From assembly GCA_944328495.1 (NCBI GenBank), contig CALVHR010000004.1:1-64000 (forward strand): 64,000 bases of DNA, given 5' to 3'. Shown here piece by piece: positions 27,404-36,067 of the stretch. This DNA is from an uncultured Clostridia bacterium (GTDB taxonomy: Bacteria; Bacillota; Clostridia; Christensenellales; Borkfalkiaceae). The notes under the pieces were generated by a model. The model ran no database searches. It saw only the letters and a program-made list of their open reading frames with translations, and was not told the DNA's origin. The position numbers were made by a program, and so were the translations under genes. Numbering within the stretch: the first letter of the stretch is position 1; every line of letters starts with the position of its first letter.

Positions 27404-30400
27404 TTATGCCTCCTCATCATCCGCCGCCAGTGCCTGTTTGATCAGCCTGTTCCAGATCGCATACCCCATATCATTCAGATGCAATCCGTCCGCGTATAAC
27501 TCTTCCCTTACATATGACCTGTCTTCGTTATAAAGCTCCGAAGCAAGGTCTATAAAATGAAGATTTTCATTGCTTGCGCTCAGCGCCGCAACCCGTTCGT
27601 TTACGGCATCCACTTCCTCGTGCCTCGCCCAGTAGTTGACCGACGGACTCACGCTGATATAGTAAATTTCCGTATTCGGAAGTTTTTCCGCAAACAAGGC
27701 AAACAGTTTTTCTAATAGCGCGTAAGCCGCCTCGCCGCTTGTTCCGCCATCGATATCGTTTACTCCGATATGAACCACAACTTTTTCGGGATTGTAACGA
27801 AGAATGTAATCGTCAAAGTGATCGATCCATTGCTGTATCTTCGTCCCTCCGATTCCGACATTGACGGCATCCGCATCGTTTACGTCTTCCGCAAACGTTT
27901 TCCAATGATACATATCCACAAACGAATCTCCAAAATACAAAACCGACGTTTTCGGCTGCGGCGCCGTGGCAATTGCGTCAAGATCTGCAGCATCCGTTTT
28001 CAAAAGGTAATTTCGATATATAACGCGTGCGTTGAAAGTTAAGAAACCAACATCCGTTAATTCGTTCGTAAGTCCTGTTATATTGCTTTGCTCGATCACT
28101 GCTCTGCCGTTTACAGAAAAAATAAATTCACTCCCTCTGCGCAATACGGCCAGACGCACAAAATTGTCGGCATAATCGACATTTGCAGGCACTTCCACGG
28201 AATTATCCCAATCCCACGTATTGCCTTTGCCCGTCACAATGCCCACCGTATATTTATGGAACGTCCTTTGACCGTCGATATAAAAGAAAAGATCTGTGTC
28301 TTCCGACCGCACGACAATTCCCAATTTCGGATAAGCATCGCCGTTTACGACCGACATCGCCCGCAATTCCGTCTCCGCATAAAAGTCCGAGACTCCATTG
28401 CCTTTAAAATAAATATATTGCGAGTTTTCGCCTTTCTGTATAACCTGCGCATTTTCGCTGCCATCATCTTCGGATGCATCAAATCCGCCGCTCGCCGCAA
28501 AAAAAGCTCCGTCCCCGAGCGTCTCTCCCTCCGTTTGCTCAACAGTAAAATCCAGCGTACTGATCAGACTCAGCTGCTCTTTCGGCAAAACAGAATATCT
28601 CTTCACATCCTCTTCGTCAAATACCGCAAGTACAATGTTTCCGATCCCGAGCCTGTCCTGATCCCAAATCGCATACAATGTTCCGTCGGAAGAAATACCG
28701 ACATCCGGATAAGTCGTCGAAGGACGCTCGTCCAGCAGGCACTGATACTTCCAAGTTTCTCCTTCGTCTTCCGAAATAAACGCGGTCATGTCGTTTCTGC
28801 CCGACGATGTGTTATTGTTGATCAGAATCAAATTTCCCGAAGGCAGACGGTCCAAATAAAACCTCGAAGTGGGATTGACGATATCCGTAAACACTGCATC
28901 CGTCCAAGTGTACCCGCCGTCCTCGGAAAAGCTTTCAAGAAGTTTTCCGCTGTTGTTGCGGATCAGCATCCAAAGCCGCCCGTCTTTCAGCTCTACCGCC
29001 ATCGTTTCGTCAAAATTATACGCCTGCGGCGCAAATGCTCCGCCTCGGACTTGCCACGTCTGCCCCTGATCCGTCGAGGCATATACCACCGTATTCGTAT
29101 CGTCAACAAAATCATTGGGGAAAGCCAACCAAGTTCCGTCGCTGAGCACCGTAATATTGTTGCGCAACAGACCTCCGAACAGACGGCGCGGCACACTGTG
29201 CTGCGGCTCAGCCGCATCCGGATCGTCTACCGTGACACACCATACCCCCGTCGAACGATCAAACGTACTTCCCGATTTCGATTGGCAATAAAAAATCCAA
29301 AGCGTCCCTTTGGGATCTTTCCAAAGTTGTGCGTCGTTAATCTTTACCTGATCGTTCGGATGATCAATCACCCAAAGATCATTCCATGTCTTTCCGCCGT
29401 CATCACTGTAAACGATGACATCATAATTTTCTGCGCGCGGCTCACCATTTCCGCCCGAAACCCAGCTGGCATATAATCTGCCACCGTCTGTCACTTCAAT
29501 CGACGTAACGCCCTGCCAATTTCGCGTCAATTCCTCATATCCCGTAAAATCTGTCAAAAATTCTGCAGGCTCTGTCAAGGAAGGATGTACATAATATGCA
29601 GTCTCTTCCATATTCGCACCGAAAAGAATATAATACTTCCCGAATGAGATCTTCTCTCCCGTTTCACACCATTTGACGTAATAGTCGGCAAGCTCGGTAA
29701 GCGCACTGCCGCCAGGAGTTGTCGTCGCGATCGTTGTGCCTTTTTCATAGATCCGTGTCCAGCCGCCCGCTTTGATTTGATACACTAGAGACGAATATCC
29801 GCTGTTCGGCGCAAGCATTATCACATATCCCGATTGATTTACCGTAACGTCGCTTCCCTCAATGTTGTCCAGAACATAGCTTAACCCGGTCAAAGCTGAA
29901 GGGAATCCACTCGGATCAAACCCATAGAAACGATCGGAAAACGCATCGGCACCCGCCTCTGCGCGGGCCAATTTTCCGTCTCCGCCCGGAGCCAGCACTG
30001 CCAAATTTTCAAGAAAAGGTTTCTCCTCTTCATACAGCGCACTCGCTTCAAATGCCGATGCAAGATCGGGGACCTGCGTAGGACGTAAGGTTATATAACC
30101 GCTTTTGTCCAAAACAAAGAAATTCATCGGACGCGTCCACGTGCATGTATATTCTTTACAAGAATCCCACGCACTCAGGTCAGCATCCACACTGTTGCGC
30201 ATCGACGGGCAGAAACGAATATTGCCATATGCCTCCGCATACGTGGTATTCAGCAAATCGTACGCAAAAAAGATGCGAACGTCGTAACCGTTTTGCGTCA
30301 ACTCAAAGTCGATGATCAGATTTTCCCCTTCTTTCACAAAGAGATCGTACGCGCCTTCCTTTCCGAACGTGCCCTGACCGTTTGCCCTCTTAAACCAATA

Positions 30401-30931
30401 ATCTCCGTTTGCATTGATGAGAAAATCAAAGGTATACGTCGTGTCATATCTTACCGACGGAACAGCCTGCAATACCATTTCCACGTTGTCGTTCATCCCT
30501 TTATCCGAACTGTTTCCATAAAGAGAATCATCCGTTACGCTGATCGAAAAGGTGATACCGTCCACGCCGTATTCCGCTTTCCACACAGACTCCGCAACAC
30601 TTTCCCCCGCAACAACGCGCATCGATACTTCTTCAAGCTGCAATTTATCTTCAAGCACAGCATCCTCCCACTGCGAATCGATCACAAGATCCTTTTTCAC
30701 CGGCGCATTCCAATCATACACTTCTCCTTCGCACAGCCAAGCCACAAAAGTATACCCCGGCAACACAGGATCTTCGGGCCGAACCGCTCTTTGTCCGTCT
30801 ATCACCTGCTGTACCTCTTCATCTACCGTTACGGTATGCAGTAATACGTCTTTTGGTTCCTCCGTGCGGCAAGCCGCAAACCCGACCGTACACGCAAGCA
30901 ACATAAATACCAGAAAAATCAATCGTTTCAT
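27404..30931 (-). CDS. Lipoprotein fusing a BNR/sialidase-like propeller to an SGNH esterase
   Basis: An 1175-residue surface lipoprotein; lipobox GFAAC (Cys21). Domains in order: InlB-type repeat (40-90), CBM9-like domain (95-285), a domain shared with the downstream lipoprotein (about 305-445; FSDR, YYVKWCETGE), a six-bladed-type propeller with four Asp boxes (YSDDGGKTW, STDQGQTW, SEDGGYTW, SEDEGETW; about 460-780), a concanavalin-like region (about 800-975), and a C-terminal SGNH hydrolase with nucleophile Ser1003 (YFGDS), GVND and the DGLHL Asp-His pair. It could deacetylate and cleave acetylated sialic acids or other glycans. True sialidase activity is unproven: I did not place the Arg triad. 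Confidence 0.82.
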   Translation of the reverse strand: MKRLIFLVFMLLACTVGFAACRTEEPKDVLLHTVTVDEEVQQVIDGQRAVRPEDPVLPGYTFVAWLCEGEVYDWNAPVKKDLVIDSQWEDAVLEDKLQLEEVSMRVVAGESVAESVWKAEYGVDGITFSISVTDDSLYGNSSDKGMNDNVEMVLQAVPSVRYDTTYTFDFLINANGDYWFKRANGQGTFGKEGAYDLFVKEGENLIIDFELTQNGYDVRIFFAYDLLNTTYAEAYGNIRFCPSMRNSVDADLSAWDSCKEYTCTWTRPMNFFVLDKSGYITLRPTQVPDLASAFEASALYEEEKPFLENLAVLAPGGDGKLARAEAGADAFSDRFYGFDPSGFPSALTGLSYVLDNIEGSDVTVNQSGYVIMLAPNSGYSSLVYQIKAGGWTRIYEKGTTIATTTPGGSALTELADYYVKWCETGEKISFGKYYILFGANMEETAYYVHPSLTEPAEFLTDFTGYEELTRNWQGVTSIEVTDGGRLYASWVSGGNGEPRAENYDVIVYSDDGGKTWNDLWVIDHPNDQVKINDAQLWKDPKGTLWIFYCQSKSGSTFDRSTGVWCVTVDDPDAAEPQHSVPRRLFGGLLRNNITVLSDGTWLAFPNDFVDDTNTVVYASTDQGQTWQVRGGAFAPQAYNFDETMAVELKDGRLWMLIRNNSGKLLESFSEDGGYTWTDAVFTDIVNPTSRFYLDRLPSGNLILINNNTSSGRNDMTAFISEDEGETWKYQCLLDERPSTTYPDVGISSDGTLYAIWDQDRLGIGNIVLAVFDEEDVKRYSVLPKEQLSLISTLDFTVEQTEGETLGDGAFFAASGGFDASEDDGSENAQVIQKGENSQYIYFKGNGVSDFYAETELRAMSVVNGDAYPKLGIVVRSEDTDLFFYIDGQRTFHKYTVGIVTGKGNTWDWDNSVEVPANVDYADNFVRLAVLRRGSEFIFSVNGRAVIEQSNITGLTNELTDVGFLTFNARVIYRNYLLKTDAADLDAIATAPQPKTSVLYFGDSFVDMYHWKTFAEDVNDADAVNVGIGGTKIQQWIDHFDDYILRYNPEKVVVHIGVNDIDGGTSGEAAYALLEKLFALFAEKLPNTEIYYISVSPSVNYWARHEEVDAVNERVAALSASNENLHFIDLASELYNEDRSYVREELYADGLHLNDMGYAIWNRLIKQALAADDEEA

Positions 30932-30951
30932 TATCTTCCCTCCGTGAAACT

Positions 30952-30980
30952 ATTATAACATCGATATACTTGCCGCGCAA
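30952..30980 (-). promoter_or_regulatory. Candidate promoter of the two-lipoprotein operon
   Basis: TTGCGC (30975-30980) and TATAAT (30952-30957), 17-base spacer, minus strand. A TTGACA also lies at 30985-30990 but pairs only with a poor TATATC. GGAGGGAAG precedes the ATG. Confidence 0.5.
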
Positions 30981-31047
30981 GACTTGTCAAAATACATTTT
31001 TTCCATAAATTCTTTGAACAATCAGTAGATTTTTATAAACCAATAAC

Positions 31048-31076
31048 TTGATTTTTTGCTTTTGTATTGATAAAAT
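31048..31076 (+). promoter_or_regulatory. Promoter of the ArsR-type regulator
   Basis: TTGATT (31048-31053) and TAAAAT (31071-31076), 17-base spacer; the ATG follows at 31100 behind AAAGGAGG. Confidence 0.6.
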
Positions 31077-31099
31077 AATAGACAAAAAGGAGGTTATTT

Positions 31100-32047
31100 A
31101 TGAAAGCAAACGGATTGATCGAGTGCAATATTCTCGACGATTCACAAACGGCAAACGTTGTTGCCGTGGCAAAAGCTCTCGCCCTGCCCCTGCGCGTCGA
31201 AATCATCCGCCAGCTGTTTGAAAAAGCCATGTCGATTACCGAAATCGCCAAAATTAACCGTATTTCCAATTCAACGGCTATATTCCACTTACGACTCTTG
31301 CAAGAAGCCGGATTAATTACCGTAGAGTATGCCCCGAGCAAAAAAGGAATGGCACAGATCTGCTACAACGATTTTTTAAACGTCAATTTTCATTTATCCG
31401 AAATCAAACACAATACGACCAATTTTTACACCCAAAGCTTGCCCGTAGGACTGTACGTCGCCGCTCAATTTGATGATTACGTAAGATTTGCCACCGATTC
31501 GGAAATCGTACGCATCGGACTGCACGATATATTCAATAATAAAAGGCAACAGGCGCAGCTGTTATGGTCAAAAGGCGGCTGGGTTACTTATGCGTTCAGC
31601 AATGAATTTGCGCAAAACGCCGAAGTTTCGGAATTGTCCGTCTCCCTTGAGATCTGTTCCGAAGTCGCCTATTATCGCGACGACTGGAAAAGCGATATCG
31701 ATTTTTTCATAAACGGCATCAAACTCTTAACGTATACCTCGCCCGGAGATTTCGGAGGCCGACGAGGTCTGCTGAACCCGGATTGGTGGCAAGATAATTC
31801 CACGCAATACGGGCTCCTGAAAACAATTTCGGTAACCGAAAAAGGTGTCTTTTTGGATAACACGATCGTCAATTCGGACATCGCCCTGTCCGATCTCAAT
31901 ATCTCGGACGGGAATCAAATTCTCTTTACGGTGCGCTGCGACAAAACGGCAGAACATTACGGCGGCTTCAATATATTCGGAAAAAAATTCGGGAATTACC
32001 CGCAGGATATTGTTTTAACCGCAGCTTATAAACCCATCGTAAAGTGA
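31100..32047 (+). CDS. ArsR-family winged-helix regulator with a large C-terminal sensory domain
   Basis: A 315-residue protein. Residues about 18-95 are an ArsR winged helix (LALPLRVEIIRQLFEKAMS, ITEIAKINRISNSTAIFHLR for the recognition helix, AGLITVEY for the wing). ArsR proteins normally end near 100-120 residues; here about 200 more follow. They are rich in Trp, Gly and Asp, with DDWKSDIDFFINGIKLL, SPGDFGGRRGLLNPDWW and FGKKFGNYPQDI. I take this as a beta-sandwich ligand domain. No metal-binding Cys cluster is seen, so the signal is more likely a sugar or polymer fragment. It is divergent from the sialidase-like lipoprotein operon, its probable target. Confidence 0.82.
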   Translation: MKANGLIECNILDDSQTANVVAVAKALALPLRVEIIRQLFEKAMSITEIAKINRISNSTAIFHLRLLQEAGLITVEYAPSKKGMAQICYNDFLNVNFHLSEIKHNTTNFYTQSLPVGLYVAAQFDDYVRFATDSEIVRIGLHDIFNNKRQQAQLLWSKGGWVTYAFSNEFAQNAEVSELSVSLEICSEVAYYRDDWKSDIDFFINGIKLLTYTSPGDFGGRRGLLNPDWWQDNSTQYGLLKTISVTEKGVFLDNTIVNSDIALSDLNISDGNQILFTVRCDKTAEHYGGFNIFGKKFGNYPQDIVLTAAYKPIVK

Positions 32048-32072
32048 TCCCCCGTAAAATTCGCATTAAATA

Positions 32073-32102
32073 TTGACAATTTACTCTATTTAATGATATA
32101 AT
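32073..32102 (+). promoter_or_regulatory. Near-consensus sigma-A promoter
   Basis: TTGACA (32073-32078) and TATAAT (32097-32102), 18-base spacer. It begins just after the ArsR gene and drives the small membrane protein with a leader of about 117 nt that contains no clear structure. Confidence 0.8.
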
Positions 32103-32225
32103 GCATACATGGAATATTCATAACTGTAAATAAACGATTGAATATTTCTTCGCCTGACCGCAATACACGACATCGGCAATCAACTCCCTTGATTGCACAA
32201 AAAATAAAACCAAAAGGAACGGAAA

Positions 32226-32624
32226 ATGAGAGAGTTATTTCGGTTTATTCATCACATCGGCAAGGTAGCCGACGCGAGCGGCGGAAAACGTGCGTTTTAC
32301 GCAGTCCTGCATATCTTCGGCATCGCCCTTGCTTTCGGCTTCGGTTATTGCGCATATTGGCTGATCGCAAATTTCAGTGATTTGCTTGCTTCAAATCTTC
32401 TGACCATTTTACTTATCATTCCGGGAATCATTATTTGCGTAGCCGCGGCAATATTGTTTGTCTTACAAGGCGTCGTTGCTCAGATTTTTACCATTATTTT
32501 TGCCGCCGTCGGGCTGAAAAATCCTGAACAGCGCGGCGGAAACATTGCCGCGATCGTAATTGCATTGATCGGATTTGCAATCGTTATCGGTATCGCCGTT
32601 TTCATTTTTACGTCAGTTTTATAA
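32226..32624 (+). CDS. Small integral membrane protein of unknown function
   Basis: A 132-residue protein with three or four hydrophobic helices: about 26-48 (HIFGIALAFGFGYCAYWLI), 56-96 (one long or two short helices, LLTILLIIPGIIICVAAAILF), and 107-131 (AAIVIALIGFAIVIGIAVFIF). The N-terminus is basic and aromatic (RELFRFIHHIGK). AAGGAACGG precedes the ATG. It is a single-gene unit between a near-consensus promoter and a strong terminator, so expression may be high. No family recognised; its position beside the regulator is not strong evidence of a shared role. Confidence 0.7.
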   Translation: MRELFRFIHHIGKVADASGGKRAFYAVLHIFGIALAFGFGYCAYWLIANFSDLLASNLLTILLIIPGIIICVAAAILFVLQGVVAQIFTIIFAAVGLKNPEQRGGNIAAIVIALIGFAIVIGIAVFIFTSVL

Positions 32625-32633
32625 AATTGCCAA

Positions 32634-32676
32634 GCAAAAAAATAAGCCCTGCGTTTCCGCAGGGCTTATTTTTTGC
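32634..32676. terminator. Bidirectional terminator
   Basis: AATAAGCCCTGCG pairs with CGCAGGGCTTATT around TTTC, with A7 on the left and T6 on the right. It ends the membrane-protein gene (plus) and the polyamine operon (minus). Confidence 0.85.
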
Positions 32677-32726
32677 CGCTTTCGATTCAAGAAGCCGTTT
32701 CAAAAAAAACGTCTCCTTTGCACTGT

Positions 32727-33938
32727 TTATCTTTTGCAGCCGAGCCGATGCTTGAAATCATCATAGCCGAACGCTGCAAGCCGTACCATTTTTCCGCTTT
32801 CCTCTCTTTTCCATATATCGGGAAGCGGCATTCCGTTAAAAGTATTGTTTTTGCAGGTCGTATAGATCGCCATGTCGCCGAACAAGAGCAGATCCCCCTC
32901 TTTGAGCGGCCGACACAATTCGTATGTCCCGATCACGTCTCCGGACAGACAAGTCGGACCGGCAAGCGTGCAGACAAATTCGCCGTCCCCGTTTTGTTCC
33001 TCATACAGCGGAGGCGTGTACGGCATTTCAATCACATCGGGCATATGACAAGCGGCGCTGGCATCCAGGATCGCAATTTGCTTTTCTTCGTTTTTCACGA
33101 TATCCAGCACCCGCGTACACAGATACCCTGCATTGAGCGCTACCGCTTCGCCCGGTTCCAAATATACCTGTACGCCCCATTTTTGCGCAGCTTTTACGAG
33201 TATTTTTTCGAGCAAAGGCAGATCATAATCGTCTCGCGTAATATGATGCCCGCCGCCCATGTTCAGCCACTTCATTCGAGGAAGAAACTCGCCAAATTTC
33301 TCCTCCACGGCTTTGATCGTAATTGCAAGCGCGTCCGCATCCTGTTCGCAAAGTGTATGAAAATGAATCCCGTCCAAAAGCGAAAGAAGATCTTCTGTCA
33401 TCTCCTGTTCCCAGACCGAACGAGTCGTCCCGAGGCGGCTTCCGGAAGCACAGGGATCGTATATCGCGTGACCTTCCTGTGTGGAACACTGCGGATTGAT
33501 GCGGATCCCCAAACTTTTTCCGCATTTTTTCGCCCGCTCCCCAAACTTTTTTAGCTGCGCGGGAGAATTGAATACGATGTGGTCGGCATAGCGCAGGATT
33601 TCCGTAAATTCGTCTTCCCGATACGCCGCACTGAACACATGTACCTCTCGATCGGGCATCTCTTCTCTTCCGAGCCGCGCCTCAAAAAGACCGCTCGCCT
33701 CCGTTCCCGTCAAATATTCGGAAATCAAAGGATACAACGCATAGTTGGAAAAAGCTTTCTGCGCCAACAAAATTTTGCATCCCGTACGGGCCATGACCGA
33801 AGCAAGTTTTTCGCAGTTCCTGCGAATCTGCCCCTCATCGATCACATAACAAGGAGTGGGAAGATCACCAAATAACTTTGACGGGTCTCTCCCCCCCAAC
33901 GCGCGAAATACCGGCGATTCCGAAGATTGACCTTTCAT
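32727..33938 (-). CDS. nspC: Carboxynorspermidine (carboxyspermidine) decarboxylase
   Basis: A 403-residue PLP enzyme of the alanine-racemase fold III group. It removes CO2 from carboxyspermidine or carboxynorspermidine to give the free polyamine. The PLP lysine is Lys61 in LLAQKAFSNYALYP; GIRINPQCSTQEGHAIYDP and LNMGGGHHITRDDY are family signatures, LEPGEAVALNAGY binds phosphate and GPTCLSGDVIGTY carries the catalytic Cys. Its start overlaps the dehydrogenase stop by one base (TGATG), a frequent pairing. It is the last gene of the polyamine operon. The product (spermidine or norspermidine) depends on whether putrescine or diaminopropane is used; agmatinase in the operon favours putrescine. 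Confidence 0.93.
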   Translation of the reverse strand: MKGQSSESPVFRALGGRDPSKLFGDLPTPCYVIDEGQIRRNCEKLASVMARTGCKILLAQKAFSNYALYPLISEYLTGTEASGLFEARLGREEMPDREVHVFSAAYREDEFTEILRYADHIVFNSPAQLKKFGERAKKCGKSLGIRINPQCSTQEGHAIYDPCASGSRLGTTRSVWEQEMTEDLLSLLDGIHFHTLCEQDADALAITIKAVEEKFGEFLPRMKWLNMGGGHHITRDDYDLPLLEKILVKAAQKWGVQVYLEPGEAVALNAGYLCTRVLDIVKNEEKQIAILDASAACHMPDVIEMPYTPPLYEEQNGDGEFVCTLAGPTCLSGDVIGTYELCRPLKEGDLLLFGDMAIYTTCKNNTFNGMPLPDIWKREESGKMVRLAAFGYDDFKHRLGCKR

Positions 33939-35197
33939 CAGTCCACCAGCTTCGGATCGCGGTTTTCACGACGGGGAAGTCCGTATCTGTCCAGCGCATC
34001 GAGAAAAGGATCGGGATCAAATTCCTCGACCGTGTGTACCCCCGTTTTGCTCCACTTTCCCGTCAAAAGCATGAAAGCTCCGCACATCGCAGGTACACCC
34101 GTCGTATAACTGATTGCCTGGCTTTCCACTTCGCGATAGCATTCCTGATGGTCACACACATTATAAATATAATATGTTTTCTCTTTCCCGTCCTTTTTCC
34201 CCGTAAAAATGCACCCGATGTTTGTTTTCCCGTGCGTGCGCGGCCCAAGGCTCGCCGGATCGGGTAAAAGCGCTTTCAAAAACTTGATCGGAACGATCTC
34301 TTTCCCTTCAAACAGGATCGGAGTCGTGGACAGCATCCCGACATCTTCCAGACATTTCATGTGCGTAAGATAACTTTGACCGAATGTCATAAAAAAGCGG
34401 ATCCGCTTTACTTCCGGAATATTTTCCGCAATCGACTCAATCTCTTCATGGTGCAAAAGATACATGTCTTTCACTCCGACCTGATCAAAATCATACTCGC
34501 GTTTAATGCTCATGGCGGGAATCTCCACCCAATGCCCGTTCTCCCAATAGCTGCCCGGCGCGGAAACCTCGCGCAGATTGACCTCCGGGTTGAAATTCGT
34601 CGCAAAAGCATATCCGTGATCGCCGCCGTTGCAGTCAAGAATATCAATGGTATCGATGGTATCAAATTCGTGTTTTTTTGCGTATGCACAATACGCCTGC
34701 GTAACGCCAGGATCAAAACCGCATCCGAGCAAAGCGATCAACCCGGCTTTTTCGAACTTCTCCCGATACGCCCACTGCCAACTGTAATCAAAATAGGCGG
34801 AAAACCCTTTTTCTTTACAGCGCTTTTCATACACGGCTCGCCACGCGGGATCGTCCGTATCCTCCGGCTCATAATTCGCAGTATCCATATAATTCACGCC
34901 GCACGCAAGGCAGGCGTCCATGATCGTCAGATCCTGATAAGGCAATGCGATATTCATTACAAGATCCGGTTTATAGCTTTTGATCAATGCGATCACCTGC
35001 TGCACATCGTCAGCATTTACCCGGGCGGTCGTGATCTTTGTCGATGTCTTTCCGGCAAGGCCCTGCGCAAGCTTCTCGCATTTTTCGACCGTCCTGCTCG
35101 CAATGCATATTTCCGAAAACACATCGCTCACCTGACAGCACTTGCGGATCGCAACGGATGCCACACCGCCGCAGCCGATAATCAATACTCTGCTCAT
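33938..35197 (-). CDS. Carboxynorspermidine (carboxyspermidine) dehydrogenase, saccharopine dehydrogenase family
   Basis: A 419-residue NADPH-dependent enzyme that condenses aspartate semialdehyde with a diamine and reduces the imine to the carboxylated triamine. The Rossmann motif IIGCGGVASVAIRK opens the protein; MNIALPYQDLTIMDACLACG and a YMDTANYE segment follow, and CGFDPGVTQAYCAYA is the family's mid-protein signature. AGGAG precedes the ATG three bases after the agmatinase stop. With the decarboxylase it forms a spermidine route that does not need decarboxylated SAM. Saccharopine dehydrogenase (lysine) is the alternative, but the neighbouring nspC argues against it. Confidence 0.92.
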   Translation of the reverse strand: MSRVLIIGCGGVASVAIRKCCQVSDVFSEICIASRTVEKCEKLAQGLAGKTSTKITTARVNADDVQQVIALIKSYKPDLVMNIALPYQDLTIMDACLACGVNYMDTANYEPEDTDDPAWRAVYEKRCKEKGFSAYFDYSWQWAYREKFEKAGLIALLGCGFDPGVTQAYCAYAKKHEFDTIDTIDILDCNGGDHGYAFATNFNPEVNLREVSAPGSYWENGHWVEIPAMSIKREYDFDQVGVKDMYLLHHEEIESIAENIPEVKRIRFFMTFGQSYLTHMKCLEDVGMLSTTPILFEGKEIVPIKFLKALLPDPASLGPRTHGKTNIGCIFTGKKDGKEKTYYIYNVCDHQECYREVESQAISYTTGVPAMCGAFMLLTGKWSKTGVHTVEEFDPDPFLDALDRYGLPRRENRDPKLVD

Positions 35198-35200
35198 TCT

Positions 35201-36067
35201 TTATCTCCTTTCTGTTTTGTCCAGCGCCAATAAAAATTCTCGCACAACTTTGCATGCCGTCGCCGTGGATACTCCGCTGTGATCGAGCGAAGGCGCAAGT
35301 TCGTTTACGTCCGCCCCCACAACATTCAGCTTGCAAACTTCTCGGATCGCCGCAAGCAGCTGTAAAAAAGTGACTCCTCCCGCCTCGGGCGTCCCCGTGC
35401 CCGGAAAAACCGAAGGATCAAGACAATCCAGATCCACCGTAATGTAAACAGGCGTTCCCGCCTTTGCTATTCGCTCTGCCGTTTCCTTCAAACCCGAAAA
35501 GTCAAAAGGATGCAGGCAAGTATGTTCCTTCGCAAATGCGAATTCCGCACGGTCGCCGCTCCGAATGCAGAACTGATGTATTTTCCCGTCCCCCAAAAGC
35601 TCGTGACATCGCCGCATCACACAGGCATGACTGAGCCTCGCTCCGAGATAATCGTCCCGCAAATCGGCATGCGCATCAAAATGAATGATGCAAAGGTCAG
35701 GATATTTTTTGTGCACCGCACGTACCGCTCCGAGCGTGACGAGATGCTCTCCGCCGAAAAGGAAAGGAAATTTGCCGTCTTGCAAAATCCTTTCGGCACG
35801 CTTTTCAATTTTCCGCAGCGCAAGCGCAGGCTCACCGAAACATAGCTCGATGTCCCCGCTGTCAAATACGCTTATATCACAAAGATCCTTGTCCTGATAA
35901 GGACTGTACGTCTCCAAGCCGAAACTTTCGTGCCGCATGGCGGAAGGACCAAAACGCGCCCCCGGCCGATAACTCGTGGTCGAATCAAACGGCGCCCCGA
36001 ACAAAACAAATGCTGCTTCTTTATAATCCGCATCGCATCCGATAAAGGTTTCTACATTGCGTCTCAC
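35201..36067 (-). CDS. speB: Agmatinase
   Basis: A 288-residue ureohydrolase that hydrolyses agmatine to putrescine and urea. The binuclear manganese site is complete: GGEHLVTLG, DAHADLRDDY, and DLDCLDPSVFPGTGTPEAGG. It starts with GTG at 36067, directly after the speE TAA, with AGGTGGAG overlapping that stop, so translation is coupled. Placed between arginine decarboxylase plus spermidine synthase and the carboxyspermidine genes, it supplies putrescine to both routes. Arginase or guanidinobutyrase specificity is less likely in this context. Confidence 0.93.
   Translation of the reverse strand: MRRNVETFIGCDADYKEAAFVLFGAPFDSTTSYRPGARFGPSAMRHESFGLETYSPYQDKDLCDISVFDSGDIELCFGEPALALRKIEKRAERILQDGKFPFLFGGEHLVTLGAVRAVHKKYPDLCIIHFDAHADLRDDYLGARLSHACVMRRCHELLGDGKIHQFCIRSGDRAEFAFAKEHTCLHPFDFSGLKETAERIAKAGTPVYITVDLDCLDPSVFPGTGTPEAGGVTFLQLLAAIREVCKLNVVGADVNELAPSLDHSGVSTATACKVVREFLLALDKTERR

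Noticed and set aside
28088..29476. Plus-strand frame of 462 codons
   Set aside because: Antisense to the sialidase-like lipoprotein gene; Arg/His-rich shadow translation without motifs.
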